NCBI RefSeq assembly: GCF_017355265.1
Contig: NZ_JADIJQ010000012.1
Location: 25,965-89,964 of the forward strand
Length of the DNA stretch: 64,000 nucleotides
Source: Tessaracoccus sp. SD287
GTDB lineage: Bacteria > Actinomycetota > Actinomycetes > Propionibacteriales > Propionibacteriaceae
Direction: 5' to 3'
Shown here one piece after another: positions 49,055 through 58,167 of the stretch (position 1 is the stretch's first letter; the number at the start of each line of letters is the position of its first letter). The notes under the pieces are model-generated. The model saw nothing but the letters and a program-made list of their open reading frames with translations. It was not told the origin of the DNA and did no database searches. The position numbers and the translations under genes are program-made.

Positions 49055-50284
49055 ATGTCTGAGTTGATCGAAGCCACCTACGCCTTCACCCTGCCTCCTG
49101 ACGCCGACGTGCGCGCCGTCGTCCGGAAGTTCGCGGTGGGACAGACCACCGGCACCTGGGTCGAGGTGCCAGGGCTGACCCCCGAGTTGAAGGACCGCCA
49201 CGAAGGCACGGTGCGGCGGCTGTTCTCGGTGCCCGCCGCCGACACCACCACCACCCAGGCGCAGGGCCCCGTCGGGTACCTGGCCACGGTCGGCATTCCG
49301 GCGATCAACGTCGGGGACTCGATTCCCCAGCTGCTGAACACGGTGATCGGCAATGACGCGTCCACCTCGATGGAGGCCAAACTGGTCGGCCTGGACTTCC
49401 CCGAGGCCCTGCTGGGGCAGTTTGGCGGCCCCCGCCACGGGGTCCAGGGGTTGCGTGAACTGACCGGCGTCCATGATCGTCCGCTGTTGCTGAACATGCT
49501 CAAGCCCTGCGTCGGTCTGGCCCCCGAGGCCGCCGCCAAGATCTTTGAGGAGACCGCGCGCGGCGGCATCGACCTGATCAAGGACGACGAGCTGATGGGC
49601 AACACCAGCTACTCCACCGTGTTGCAGCGGGTCGAGGCCTTCCGCGCCGCTGCCGAGCGGGCCGCGGCCGAGACCGGTCGGCGCACCATCTACCTGCCGA
49701 ACGTCACCGATCGTCCCGACCGGATGCTGGCGACGGCCCGAGCTGCCGTCGAGGCGGGCGCCGAGGCGCTGATGGTGGCCTACACCACGGTCGGGTACGG
49801 CGCGGTGCAGATGCTGCGCGACGAACTGGGGGTGCCCATCCTGGGCCACTTCGCCGGCGCTGCCCCCTTCTACGAGAGCGCGGGGTCGGGGATGAGCAGT
49901 GACCTGGCCTGCGGGCTGTTGACCCGTCTGGCCGGCGCCGACCTGGCTTTGGTCAACACCCCGTTCGGCGGCTACCCGATCACGGTCAACAGCTACCTGC
50001 AGACGGCCTCGCGGCTGAGTGAGCCGCTGGGCACCCTGCGCGCCACCATGCCGATCGTCGGGGGCGGCGTGCACCCGGGGACCGTGACCCGCTACGTCAA
50101 CGACCTCGGCACCGATATCGTGCTCGGGGTCGGCGGCGCGATCCAGGGTCACCCCATGGGGGCGGCGGCAGGGGTCCGCGCCATGTTCCAGGCCATGGAG
50201 GCGACGGCCGCCGGGGTGCCGCTCGGCGAAGCCACTGGGGCTGAGCTGCAGGCTGCGATCGCCCGCTGGGGCGTGCTCGCTTGA
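49055..50284 (+). CDS. RuBisCO-like protein (form IV type)
   Basis: A 409-residue protein with the RuBisCO large-subunit fold: an N-terminal α/β domain (~1–125) and a C-terminal TIM barrel. The metal/carbamate motif is kept as GGIDLIKDDELMGN (~171–184). The TIKPKLGL-type loop reads MLKPCVGL, keeping the first Lys but replacing the second. A His is kept in LGHFAGAAPF. The loop-6/SGGDHIHSG region reads AGADLALVNTPFGGY, without the His and loop-6 Lys needed for carboxylation. It should therefore be an enolase, isomerase or decarboxylase acting on a ketose phosphate, not a CO2-fixing enzyme. TTGAGGAGTTCACC precedes ATG 49055. Confidence 0.88.
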   Translation: MSELIEATYAFTLPPDADVRAVVRKFAVGQTTGTWVEVPGLTPELKDRHEGTVRRLFSVPAADTTTTQAQGPVGYLATVGIPAINVGDSIPQLLNTVIGNDASTSMEAKLVGLDFPEALLGQFGGPRHGVQGLRELTGVHDRPLLLNMLKPCVGLAPEAAAKIFEETARGGIDLIKDDELMGNTSYSTVLQRVEAFRAAAERAAAETGRRTIYLPNVTDRPDRMLATARAAVEAGAEALMVAYTTVGYGAVQMLRDELGVPILGHFAGAAPFYESAGSGMSSDLACGLLTRLAGADLALVNTPFGGYPITVNSYLQTASRLSEPLGTLRATMPIVGGGVHPGTVTRYVNDLGTDIVLGVGGAIQGHPMGAAAGVRAMFQAMEATAAGVPLGEATGAELQAAIARWGVLA

Positions 50285-50316
50285 CCCATTCAGGCCGGGG
50301 CGTGCCGGGTGATGGA

Positions 50317-50387
50317 CACAAACAAGTAGCCAGCCGCCTCACCAGGTGTCAAACGTCGTGAATTCGTGCGCCGGCTCCTTCTTTGTC
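50317..50387. repeat. Palindromic element B1 upstream of the second DUF559 gene
   Basis: Arms CACAAACAAGTAGCCAGC (50317–50334) and GCCGGCTCCTTCTTTGTC (50370–50387) pair at 14 of 18 positions. The spacer is 35 nt. The left arm and the following GCC/CTCAC match element B2 at 24 of 26 positions. It ends 79 nt before the nuclease start, close to the 88 nt seen in locus A. Confidence 0.8.
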
Positions 50388-50406
50388 CCTCGCCCACACT
50401 GCTGGG

Positions 50407-50415
50407 TTATCCACA
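50407..50415 (+). promoter_or_regulatory. DnaA-box-like TTATCCACA
   Basis: A perfect TTATCCACA followed by GG, between element B1 and the nuclease start. It is the same motif as at 7966–7974 and similar to the 12-nt repeats before the locus A nuclease. Confidence 0.55.
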
Positions 50416-50466
50416 GGTTCTTAGATAGCGCTTTTGCAGCCTTCCTGAAGTGAGCACCATGGGCAC

Positions 50467-51336
50467 ATGTGGACGCCGCTGCCGCTCACGGCGCTGAAAA
50501 CTCGCCTGCAGGTGTGCAGCCGTCGCGACCTACTTGACGCTGGTCACAGTGCTCGTGGCATCGACCGACTGGTGAACCTGGGGCAGTTGCAACGGTTTGG
50601 GCCGCACTGGTTCGGCACCGCGATCACCCCCGGGGAGGTAGCCAGAGCGTTGCGCCGAAACCATCGCCTGACGTGCGCGTCGGCTCTGGAGGTCCACGGG
50701 GTGTTTATCCCTGAATCGCCCTGGCCGCACGAGGTCGGTCGTCAGTGCTCGAGCCGAACGCCAGCGGGTGTGATTGAGCACCGGCCGCTGCGACGATGGC
50801 CCGATGACGAACCGGTGCTGCCGCTGCGGGCCTCGCTGCGCCATGCCGTCTCGTGCCGTGGAGCGGAAGGAGCCGCCATCGTCCTGGAGTCCGCCCTCAA
50901 CAAGGGTTTCATCACCGTTGATGAGAGCACTGAGTTGACCGCCCACCTGTCCCTGAAGCAGTTGCGGGCGATCGGCCGGGTCGATGGGCGGTCCATGTCT
51001 GGCCCAGAAACTCGGGTCCGCAGGTTCCTCGAGCGGCAGGGGGTGGAGGTCCAACCCCAGTTCCATGTGGCAAGCGTCGGTTTCGTCGACATGCTGGTGG
51101 GCGACAGGTTGGTGATCGAGTGTGACTCCATCGCGCACCACACCGGGTCGAACAATTACGCCGCCGACCGTCGTCGCGACCAGGCCTTGGCAGCGCTCGG
51201 GTTCCAGGTGATCCGCCTCACCTACCAGGACGTGATGCAGAACTGGGACCAGACCCGCGAGCTGCTTCGACATCTGATCGGGCGACGCATCCATCGCCGT
51301 CCCCGCCGGCGAGGACCTGGTGTCACAAAGAAGTAG
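50467..51336 (+). CDS. AbiEi-like winged-helix plus DUF559 nuclease-like protein (locus B)
   Basis: A 289-residue protein. The N-terminal winged helix (SRRDLLDAGHSARGIDRLVNLGQL ~19–42) looks like the AbiEi-type domain. The C-terminal ~110 residues are a DUF559/Vsr-like nuclease fold: VDMLVGDRLVIECDSIAHH (~215–235) with catalytic-type Asp, Glu and Asp, then FQVIRLTYQDV. The tail is very basic (RRIHRRPRRRG). Similarity to the locus A protein is in architecture only; I see little sequence identity. CACCAT 6 nt before ATG 50467 would fit a leaderless start. The stop TAG lies inside the first arm of element B2. Confidence 0.8.
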   Translation: MWTPLPLTALKTRLQVCSRRDLLDAGHSARGIDRLVNLGQLQRFGPHWFGTAITPGEVARALRRNHRLTCASALEVHGVFIPESPWPHEVGRQCSSRTPAGVIEHRPLRRWPDDEPVLPLRASLRHAVSCRGAEGAAIVLESALNKGFITVDESTELTAHLSLKQLRAIGRVDGRSMSGPETRVRRFLERQGVEVQPQFHVASVGFVDMLVGDRLVIECDSIAHHTGSNNYAADRRRDQALAALGFQVIRLTYQDVMQNWDQTRELLRHLIGRRIHRRPRRRGPGVTKK

Positions 51337-51393
51337 CCAGCGGCCTCACTACGAGTCAGATCCTCTATTCGGGCTGCTGGCTACTTCTTTGTG
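51324..51393. repeat. Palindromic element B2 downstream of the second DUF559 gene
   Basis: Arms CACAAAGAAGTAGCCAGC (51324–51341) and GCTGGCTACTTCTTTGTG (51376–51393) are perfectly complementary over 18 bp. Pairing continues 4 bp further inward with one G·T. The spacer is 34 nt from the 18-bp arms. The nuclease stop codon (51334–51336) is part of the left arm. Confidence 0.88.
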
Positions 51394-51424
51394 CGCAGGC
51401 GCGTGCTCTGGGGAACTTGTTTGT

Positions 51425-52210
51425 TCACTGCTCGGCCAGTGCCGAGCGCACCTCGTCGACGACGGCCAGGAAGGAGTGGGGGTCCAGCCCGAACCGGCCC
51501 AGGAACACGCCGTCGGGAATGCCCTCGGGGGAGCCCACCTGACGGGCGTGGTCGACGATCGCCGAGAAGGTGCCCTGCTGGGCGCTGCCGCCATAGACCA
51601 GACGCAGGTTCGGCCGATCGGCCAGCATCTCGCGGATCGTGGCCACCACCTTGACGACGTGGGCCGGGGGAGCGGGTTCGGGAGCACCAATGGCCCAGGT
51701 CGGCTCGTAGGCGATCATCACCTCGGCGTCCAGCGGAACATCCCGCAGGCGCAGGTCGAACTGGGCGGCCATCACCTCGCGGGGGTCGTGGGTGGGGTCG
51801 GGTTCCCCGGCGACCAGGATCGGGGTGATCCCGTGGCGGGAGGCTTGACCGGCCTTGGCGCCGATCATCTCCTCGGTCTCGCCCAACTGGTGCACGCGTT
51901 CGGGGTGCCCGAGCATGGTCAACTTGCTGCCGATCTCGGACAGCAGTTCGGCGCTGACCTCACCGGTGTGGGCGCCGGGACCGAACTGGGACAGGTCCTG
52001 GGTGCCCAACGCCATGCCCGAGGGGCCGAGCTTGTCGATCATGATCGGCAGCAGCGGGTAGGGCACGCACAGGAAGGTGCCCCTGCCGGGGTGGGACCGG
52101 TCGGGGTAGCGGGCCTGCAGTTCGCTCGCGACGACCTGGGCCCAGTGGTGCGCGTCGGCCAGCGAGAAGTAACTCTTGGAGCTGTGGCCGATCAGGACTT
52201 TGGGGAGCAT
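51425..52210 (-). CDS. TIM-like sugar-phosphate isomerase
   Basis: A 261-residue triosephosphate-isomerase-family barrel. The catalytic Lys is seen in IGHSSKSYF (~7–15), the catalytic His in MLGHPERVHQLGE (~100–112) and the Glu in IAYEPTWAIG (~160–169). YGGSAQQGT (~205–213) is the phosphate loop. The canonical NWK and GHSERR motifs are altered (GHSSK, GHPERV), as in tetrulose-phosphate isomerases of erythritol/threitol pathways. A housekeeping TpiA role is therefore less likely. TAGCAT at 52217–52222 is 6 nt before ATG 52210 (leaderless), and an ACATGT operator overlaps its -35 region. Confidence 0.85.
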   Translation of the reverse strand: MLPKVLIGHSSKSYFSLADAHHWAQVVASELQARYPDRSHPGRGTFLCVPYPLLPIMIDKLGPSGMALGTQDLSQFGPGAHTGEVSAELLSEIGSKLTMLGHPERVHQLGETEEMIGAKAGQASRHGITPILVAGEPDPTHDPREVMAAQFDLRLRDVPLDAEVMIAYEPTWAIGAPEPAPPAHVVKVVATIREMLADRPNLRLVYGGSAQQGTFSAIVDHARQVGSPEGIPDGVFLGRFGLDPHSFLAVVDEVRSALAEQ

Positions 52211-52234
52211 GCGGCCATGCTACCCGAACCGGCT

Positions 52235-52249
52235 ATACATGTGCATACA
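52235..52249. promoter_or_regulatory. GntR operator-like site before the isomerase gene
   Basis: ATACATGTGCATACA, with ACATGT at 52237–52242 and an ATACA direct repeat. It covers the -35 position relative to the TAGCAT -10 of the isomerase promoter, so binding would block transcription. Confidence 0.65.
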
Positions 52250-52281
52250 AGCCACGCAGTGGACGGGCCACGCGCGAACCA

Positions 52282-52851
52282 TCAACCGTCGTTCCCCGTT
52301 CCGAGGGGAGCCGTTTGCAGGCCGGCATCGAAGCCGTCGATGGAGACGGTGTTCTTCTGGTGCTGGTACTTCACGAGTCCCTCCGGACCCTTCTTCTGCG
52401 ACCACTGGTGCATGGTCTCGCGGTCGCCGGCGAAGTCGTAGAGCGGAACGCCGTAGCCGCAGGCGGTCATGGCCTGGTCCACGTCGAGGACGAAGACCTG
52501 TCGGGCGCCCAGCATGGGCGGGAACAGGGCCAGCAACTCGTCCCAGTCCGGGTCGCCGTGCTGGACCATGCTGGGGGTGCCGTACAGCCGCAGGATCCAG
52601 GGCTTGCGTTCGAAGGAGCAGAACATGACCGTCATCCGTGGCACCTGCCGGATGTGGGCGGCGGTCTCGTTGCCGCTGCCGGTGCCGTTGAGCCAGGCGA
52701 CCCTGTTCGGGCCGAGCACCCGGAACGAGTCGAGTCCCTTCGGCGAGACATTCACCCGGCCGTCGGCTGCGGCGGTGCCGACGAAGAACAGGTGCTGGCG
52801 TTCGATGAACTCCACCAGCTTTGGTTCGATCGAGTCGTAGAAGACGGCCAA
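52282..52851 (-). CDS. Pyridoxamine 5′-phosphate oxidase-family flavoprotein
   Basis: A 189-residue split-barrel protein of the PPOX-like class. FFVGTAAADGRVNVSPKG (~21–38) and RVAWLNGTGSGNETAAHIRQ (~48–67) match the FMN- or F420-binding half of this fold; RMTVMFCSFERKP follows. Members act on F420, FMN or heme-like ligands. It starts with TTG 52851, chosen because AGGAGG lies 5 nt upstream and no ATG/GTG is near. It does not obviously belong to the polyol pathway. Two hairpins separate it from the upstream kinase gene. Confidence 0.8.
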   Translation of the reverse strand: MAVFYDSIEPKLVEFIERQHLFFVGTAAADGRVNVSPKGLDSFRVLGPNRVAWLNGTGSGNETAAHIRQVPRMTVMFCSFERKPWILRLYGTPSMVQHGDPDWDELLALFPPMLGARQVFVLDVDQAMTACGYGVPLYDFAGDRETMHQWSQKKGPEGLVKYQHQKNTVSIDGFDAGLQTAPLGTGNDG

Positions 52852-52903
52852 GGTTGCCTCCTGGGTGTGTGGTGTCCCAGCCTGCCATGGTGGTGGGCAC
52901 AGG

Positions 52904-52981
52904 CCGCGGGGGCGGGCCGTCCGGAGACAACCCGCCCCCGCGGCGGGGTGTTGCGGGGGTGAGGGGGGTCGTCCCCCGCAA
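52904..52981 (-). terminator. Double hairpin after the kinase gene
   Basis: First reached on this strand: 9-bp stem TTGCGGGGG (52951–52959) with CCCCCGCAA (52973–52981). Then a 13-bp perfect stem CCGCGGGGGCGGG (52904–52916) with CCCGCCCCCGCGG (52931–52943). They follow the stop codon of the FGGY kinase at 52986. Confidence 0.75.
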
Positions 52982-52985
52982 CGAC

Positions 52986-54542
52986 TCAGTTGGCGTTGGC
53001 GTAGTCCACGGCGTCGGCCAGGTCGTCCCAGATGTCCAGCATCGCCAGACGGATCCGCTTGTAGACACCGAAGAACTTGTCGTACTTGGCGGTGTTCTCG
53101 GCGTTGGGGGTGTAGGTGCGACGCACGTGCACCATGTGCTCGGCGCCTTCGGCGTAGCTGGCGTAACGACCCACGCCCACGGCAGCAGCGATCGCAGCAC
53201 CCTTGGCCCCGAACTCGGTGCCGGCGGGAACCTCAATGGTGCGGCCCAGGACGTCGGCGAAGATCTGCGCCCACACCGGGGAGTTGGCGCCGCCACCGGC
53301 CATCCGGACCACGTTCACCTCGGTCGGAATGGCGTCCAGGCAGTCACGGATGCCCAGGGCGACACCCTCGTACACCGCGCGCAGCATGTCATTGCGGGTG
53401 TGGGAGTTGTTGATGCCGTTGAACATGCCGCGGGCGTCCGGCTTGGTGAACGGGGCCCGCTCCCCACCCGGTGCCAGGTAGCCGTGGAAGATCAGCCCGT
53501 TCGACCCGATGGGCGTCTGCTCGACGACCTGGTCGAGGTACTCGTACAGGTTGCCCTGGGTCTTGGCCTCGGCCTCGCGGCGGAAGGAGCCACCCAGTTC
53601 CCGCAGGTACCAGTCGAGGTTGGGCGTGCAGAAGCTCAGGCCCATGGAACGAATCCAGGTCTCGGGGGTGTGCGGGATCATCCAGCCCACGTCCTCGGGA
53701 GCGGTCTCGTTGACCGGGTCGGTGCCGGCGACAGTCACGATGCCGGCGGTGCCGACCACCGCCATGCAGTCGCCGGGCTTGGCGACGCCGACGCCCAGCG
53801 AGGAGGCGGAGATGTCGACCGAGCCCTTGAAGACGGGCAGTCCCTTCGGCAGTCCGGTCACCCCGGCGGCCTGGTCGGTGATCTCGCCGAGCTGCTCATG
53901 GGGGTGCAGCAGTTCGGGCAGGACGACCTTGGCGTCGGTAATGCCGAGGATCTCCATGGCCTCGTCGGAGTAGGTGCGGCTGGCCATGTCGATGCCCATC
54001 AGGCTGGCGTCGGAGGGGTCGCCCTTGGCGACGCCGGTCAGCTTGAAGCCGATCCAGTCCTTGCACCACAGGTGCACGTTGCCTTCGACCATCAGCTCGG
54101 GCTGGTTCTCCAGACGCCACTTGAGGATGGCGCTGGCGGTGCCGGCGTAGGGACCGTTGCCGGTCAGGGAGAACTGCTTGGTGGTCGACCCGTCGGCCAT
54201 CCACGCCTCGACGATGTCCCCGGCGCGGCCGTCGGTCCACAGGATGGCCGGCCCGACAGGTTCGCCGTCCTTGTTGATCATCCAGGATCCGTCACCCTGC
54301 CCGGTCAGGCCGACCGCCAGGATCTCGTCAGGGCTGACGCCCGAGCCGGTGAGAGCCTCCTGGATGGCCGTGGTGGCGGCCTCCCAGACGTCGAACATGT
54401 CCTCCTCGGCCTCTTGGGGCGTGGGGTTGTGGATGGGGACGTTGCGGGCGCCGCGAGAAACCTCGTTGCCGTCGCGATCGAACAGGGCTGCCTTGATGAC
54501 CGAGGTGCCGGCGTCAATACCAAGGATGTAATTGCGTTCCAT
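52986..54542 (-). CDS. FGGY carbohydrate kinase, erythritol/xylulose-kinase-like
   Basis: A 518-residue FGGY kinase. N-terminal YILGIDAGTSVIKAALFD (phosphate 1), VGLTGQGDGSWMI (~83), KDWIGFKLTGVAKGDPSDASL (~165–185), FKGSVDISASSLG and VVGTAGIVT (~255–285). The adenosine motif MAGGGANSPVW is near 430. The GIDAGTSVIK opening and the KDWI..KLTG…DPSDA block remind me of erythritol kinase EryA, but xylulose or other polyols cannot be excluded. ATG 54542 has AGAGGT upstream. An ATACATGTAT operator lies 46 nt before the start, next to the divergent zinc dehydrogenase. Confidence 0.87.
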   Translation of the reverse strand: MERNYILGIDAGTSVIKAALFDRDGNEVSRGARNVPIHNPTPQEAEEDMFDVWEAATTAIQEALTGSGVSPDEILAVGLTGQGDGSWMINKDGEPVGPAILWTDGRAGDIVEAWMADGSTTKQFSLTGNGPYAGTASAILKWRLENQPELMVEGNVHLWCKDWIGFKLTGVAKGDPSDASLMGIDMASRTYSDEAMEILGITDAKVVLPELLHPHEQLGEITDQAAGVTGLPKGLPVFKGSVDISASSLGVGVAKPGDCMAVVGTAGIVTVAGTDPVNETAPEDVGWMIPHTPETWIRSMGLSFCTPNLDWYLRELGGSFRREAEAKTQGNLYEYLDQVVEQTPIGSNGLIFHGYLAPGGERAPFTKPDARGMFNGINNSHTRNDMLRAVYEGVALGIRDCLDAIPTEVNVVRMAGGGANSPVWAQIFADVLGRTIEVPAGTEFGAKGAAIAAAVGVGRYASYAEGAEHMVHVRRTYTPNAENTAKYDKFFGVYKRIRLAMLDIWDDLADAVDYANAN

Positions 54543-54587
54543 GATGGTGTTACCTCTACGTTGAGGGACAGTGGTGGGGCTGAGTCT

Positions 54588-54615
54588 ATACATGTATGCA
54601 CAAGTAGTGACATGT
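54588..54615. promoter_or_regulatory. Operators between the kinase and zinc dehydrogenase
   Basis: Perfect 10-bp palindrome ATACATGTAT (54588–54597) on the kinase side and an ACATGT core (54610–54615) on the dehydrogenase side. The second is about 26 bp upstream of the dehydrogenase -10 (TAGGCT, 54641–54646), near its -35. Confidence 0.7.
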
Positions 54616-54652
54616 CTCACGGGCTGAATTTTTTCTGGCCTAGGCTTGCCCC

Positions 54653-55687
54653 ATGCGAGCACTTGTCAAGCAGTCGCCCCAGCCCCTTGACGTTGTCCTG
54701 GAGGAGCGTCCCACGCCCGAGCCGGGCCCCGGCCAGATCCTGGTCCGCATCGTCGCGGCGGCGGTCTGCGGATCCGACCGTTCCGAGATCACCGGTACCG
54801 ACACCGGGCTGACCCCACGGGTGCTGGGTCATGAGGCCGCCGGCATCGTCGCCGCCCTCGGCGAGGGCGTCGTGACCAGCCTGCGCGTGGGCGACCGGGT
54901 CACCATGGAGACCGATGCCGTGCTGTGCGGCACCTGCCGGTGGTGCCGCACCGAGCAGTACCAGCGCTGCCCCGAGCGTCGGGGTATTGGACGCGGCGCC
55001 GACGGCGCCCTGGCCGACTACCTGGCCATGCCCGCCCGCGCGCTGCACCGGGTGCCGGACAATGTCTCGTTCCTGGCCGCAGCCCTGACCGAACCCACCG
55101 CCGTCGCCGTGCACGCCGTCATCGAACAGAGCCCGTCGCTGGCCGGTGAGGTGGTCATTGTCAATGGTCCCGGGGCCGTGGGCCAACTGTGCGCCCAGGT
55201 CGCCCGAGCCGCGGGTGCCACCGTGGTGATGGCCGGGTTGAGCCGTCACGAGGCCAAGTTCGAGCAGGCCCGCGCGGCCGGCATCCGGCACTTCGTCCGC
55301 ACCGATGTCGAAGACCTGGCCGCCTACGTCGCCGAGGTCAGCGGGGGTGACGGTGCCCACAGCGTCTTTGAGTGCAGCGGTGCGCCCGGGGTGCTGGCCA
55401 CCATCGGGCCGGCGCTGTCCAAGGGAGGACGCATCGTCCTGGTCGCGTTCTACAAGACCAACCCCGAGATCAATGTGATGGAACTGGTCCAGAACGAGTT
55501 CGAACTGGTGGGCTCTCGAGGCAAGAAGGCGTCCAGTTTCCGCATCGCGCTGCGGTTGATGGCCGAGGGCGCGGTCGACACCCTGCCGGTGATTGGCAAG
55601 GTGTTGCCGCTGGAGGAGTGGGAGCAGGGCATCGAGGCCGTCGGCGCCGGTGACAAGGTCGTCTTCGTCATCGACCCCGACGCCTGA
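54653..55687 (+). CDS. Zinc-dependent alcohol dehydrogenase (MDR family)
   Basis: A 344-residue medium-chain dehydrogenase. Catalytic zinc ligands: Cys in AAVCGSD (~40) and His–Glu in VLGHEAAG (~60–67). The structural zinc lobe CGTCRWCRTEQYQRC (~94–108) is intact. The coenzyme motif NGPGAVGQLCAQVA is near 170. The profile suits polyol dehydrogenases (sorbitol/threonine/threitol type). TAGGCT lies exactly 6 nt before ATG 54653, giving a leaderless mRNA, and an ACATGT operator overlaps the -35. It is probably the oxidising step, or one of two, in the polyol pathway. Confidence 0.9.
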   Translation: MRALVKQSPQPLDVVLEERPTPEPGPGQILVRIVAAAVCGSDRSEITGTDTGLTPRVLGHEAAGIVAALGEGVVTSLRVGDRVTMETDAVLCGTCRWCRTEQYQRCPERRGIGRGADGALADYLAMPARALHRVPDNVSFLAAALTEPTAVAVHAVIEQSPSLAGEVVIVNGPGAVGQLCAQVARAAGATVVMAGLSRHEAKFEQARAAGIRHFVRTDVEDLAAYVAEVSGGDGAHSVFECSGAPGVLATIGPALSKGGRIVLVAFYKTNPEINVMELVQNEFELVGSRGKKASSFRIALRLMAEGAVDTLPVIGKVLPLEEWEQGIEAVGAGDKVVFVIDPDA

Positions 55688-55707
55688 GGCCCGACTAGGG
55701 TTGGGCC

Positions 55708-56709
55708 ATGCCCGTACCCCTTTCCGTCCTTGACCTTGCCAGCCTGACCGCTGGTCACACCTCGTCCGACGCCCTCAACGACACCATCTGGCTGGCGCAG
55801 CAGGCAGACCGGGCCGGATTCGGGCGGTTCTGGGTCGCCGAGCACCACAACACCCAGTCGGTGGTCTCGACGAACCCGCCGGTGCTCATCGCCGCGCTGG
55901 GGGCCGCCACCGATCGCATCAAGGTCGGTTCGGGCGGTGTGATGCTGCCCAACCACGCGCCCTACGTGGTCGCCGAACAGTTCGCCCTGCTCGAGGCGCT
56001 GCACCCCGGACGGATCGACCTCGGCATTGGGCGTGCGCCGGGCACCGACCAGATGACAGCCCAGGCCCTGCGCCGCAGCGTCGACGGACTCTCGGTCGAC
56101 GAGTTCCCCCGTCACGTGCTGCAGGTGCTGCACTGGCTCGGCGACGAGCGCCTGGACGAACCCATGGTCAACCGACTGAGCGCGACCCCGGCACCCACCT
56201 CGTTCCCCGAGGTGTGGCTGCTCGGGTCCTCGGGCTACTCGGCCCAACTGGCCGGCATGCTGGGCATCCGGTACTGCTATGCCCACCACTTCGGCGGCAT
56301 GGACCCGGTGTCGGTCTTCGACGCCTACCGGGCCCGCTTCGAGCCGTCGGCGGCGCTGGACGCCCCCCACGCGATGATCTGCACCTCGGCGATCACCGCC
56401 GACACCGACGAACAGGCCGACTTCCTGGCCGGCCCCGCCCGGATGATGTGGCTCTCGATTCGCACCGGCGCCCGCGAACCCGTGGTCAGCCCCGAGACGG
56501 CCGCCGCCCACGAGTTGACCCCGATGGACGAGATGGTGCTGGCGCAGAGCCCGTCCACCAAGTTCGTCGGAACCCACGACGCCGTGACCGACCAGCTGAG
56601 GTCACTGGTCGCCCAGACCGGGGTGCAGGAACTGATGCTGACCTCGACCACCTACGACATTGCCACCAAGATGGCGACCTACCAGGCGATCGCCGACCGC
56701 TGGTCCTGA
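55708..56709 (+). CDS. Luciferase-like flavin-dependent oxidoreductase
   Basis: A 333-residue bacterial-luciferase-like (LLM class) protein. VPLSVLDLASLTAG at the start and WVAEHHN (~45–51) belong to the MsnO8-like subgroup. SGGVMLPNHAPYVVAEQFALLEALHPGRIDLGIGRAPG (~77–115) is the family core. It uses FMN or F420; substrate unknown. TAGGGT at 55696–55701 precedes ATG 55708 by 6 nt (leaderless). No ACATGT operator is near, so I place it just outside the GntR regulon. Confidence 0.87.
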   Translation: MPVPLSVLDLASLTAGHTSSDALNDTIWLAQQADRAGFGRFWVAEHHNTQSVVSTNPPVLIAALGAATDRIKVGSGGVMLPNHAPYVVAEQFALLEALHPGRIDLGIGRAPGTDQMTAQALRRSVDGLSVDEFPRHVLQVLHWLGDERLDEPMVNRLSATPAPTSFPEVWLLGSSGYSAQLAGMLGIRYCYAHHFGGMDPVSVFDAYRARFEPSAALDAPHAMICTSAITADTDEQADFLAGPARMMWLSIRTGAREPVVSPETAAAHELTPMDEMVLAQSPSTKFVGTHDAVTDQLRSLVAQTGVQELMLTSTTYDIATKMATYQAIADRWS

Positions 56710-56807
56710 TCGTCCGGGCACGGGCGGAAGGACCCTCACCCCTGTTCGTCGCAGCCGTGGGCTGCCCGATAGAGTTTGCAACGACAACACAGTCTGAGAA
56801 AGGTTGA

Positions 56808-58094
<1,287 letters not shown>

Positions 58095-58105
58095 GCCAGT
58101 CAGCA

Positions 58106-58142
58106 GTTCGGCCCTGTCCCCGCGTGGGGGGCAGGGTCGAAC
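58106..58142 (+). terminator. Terminator after eno
   Basis: Stem GTTCGGCCCTGTCCCC with GGGGGCAGGGTCGAAC, 16 bp including two wobble pairs, around a GCGTG loop. It begins 12 nt after the eno stop codon and is followed by TTGTCC. Confidence 0.75.
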
Positions 58143-58167
58143 TTGTCCCGTCCGCCACACTGGACGG

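Noticed and set aside
49055..50284. A genuine CO2-fixing RuBisCO
   Set aside because: Loop-6 Lys and other carboxylase residues are missing, and no phosphoribulokinase or small subunit is present.
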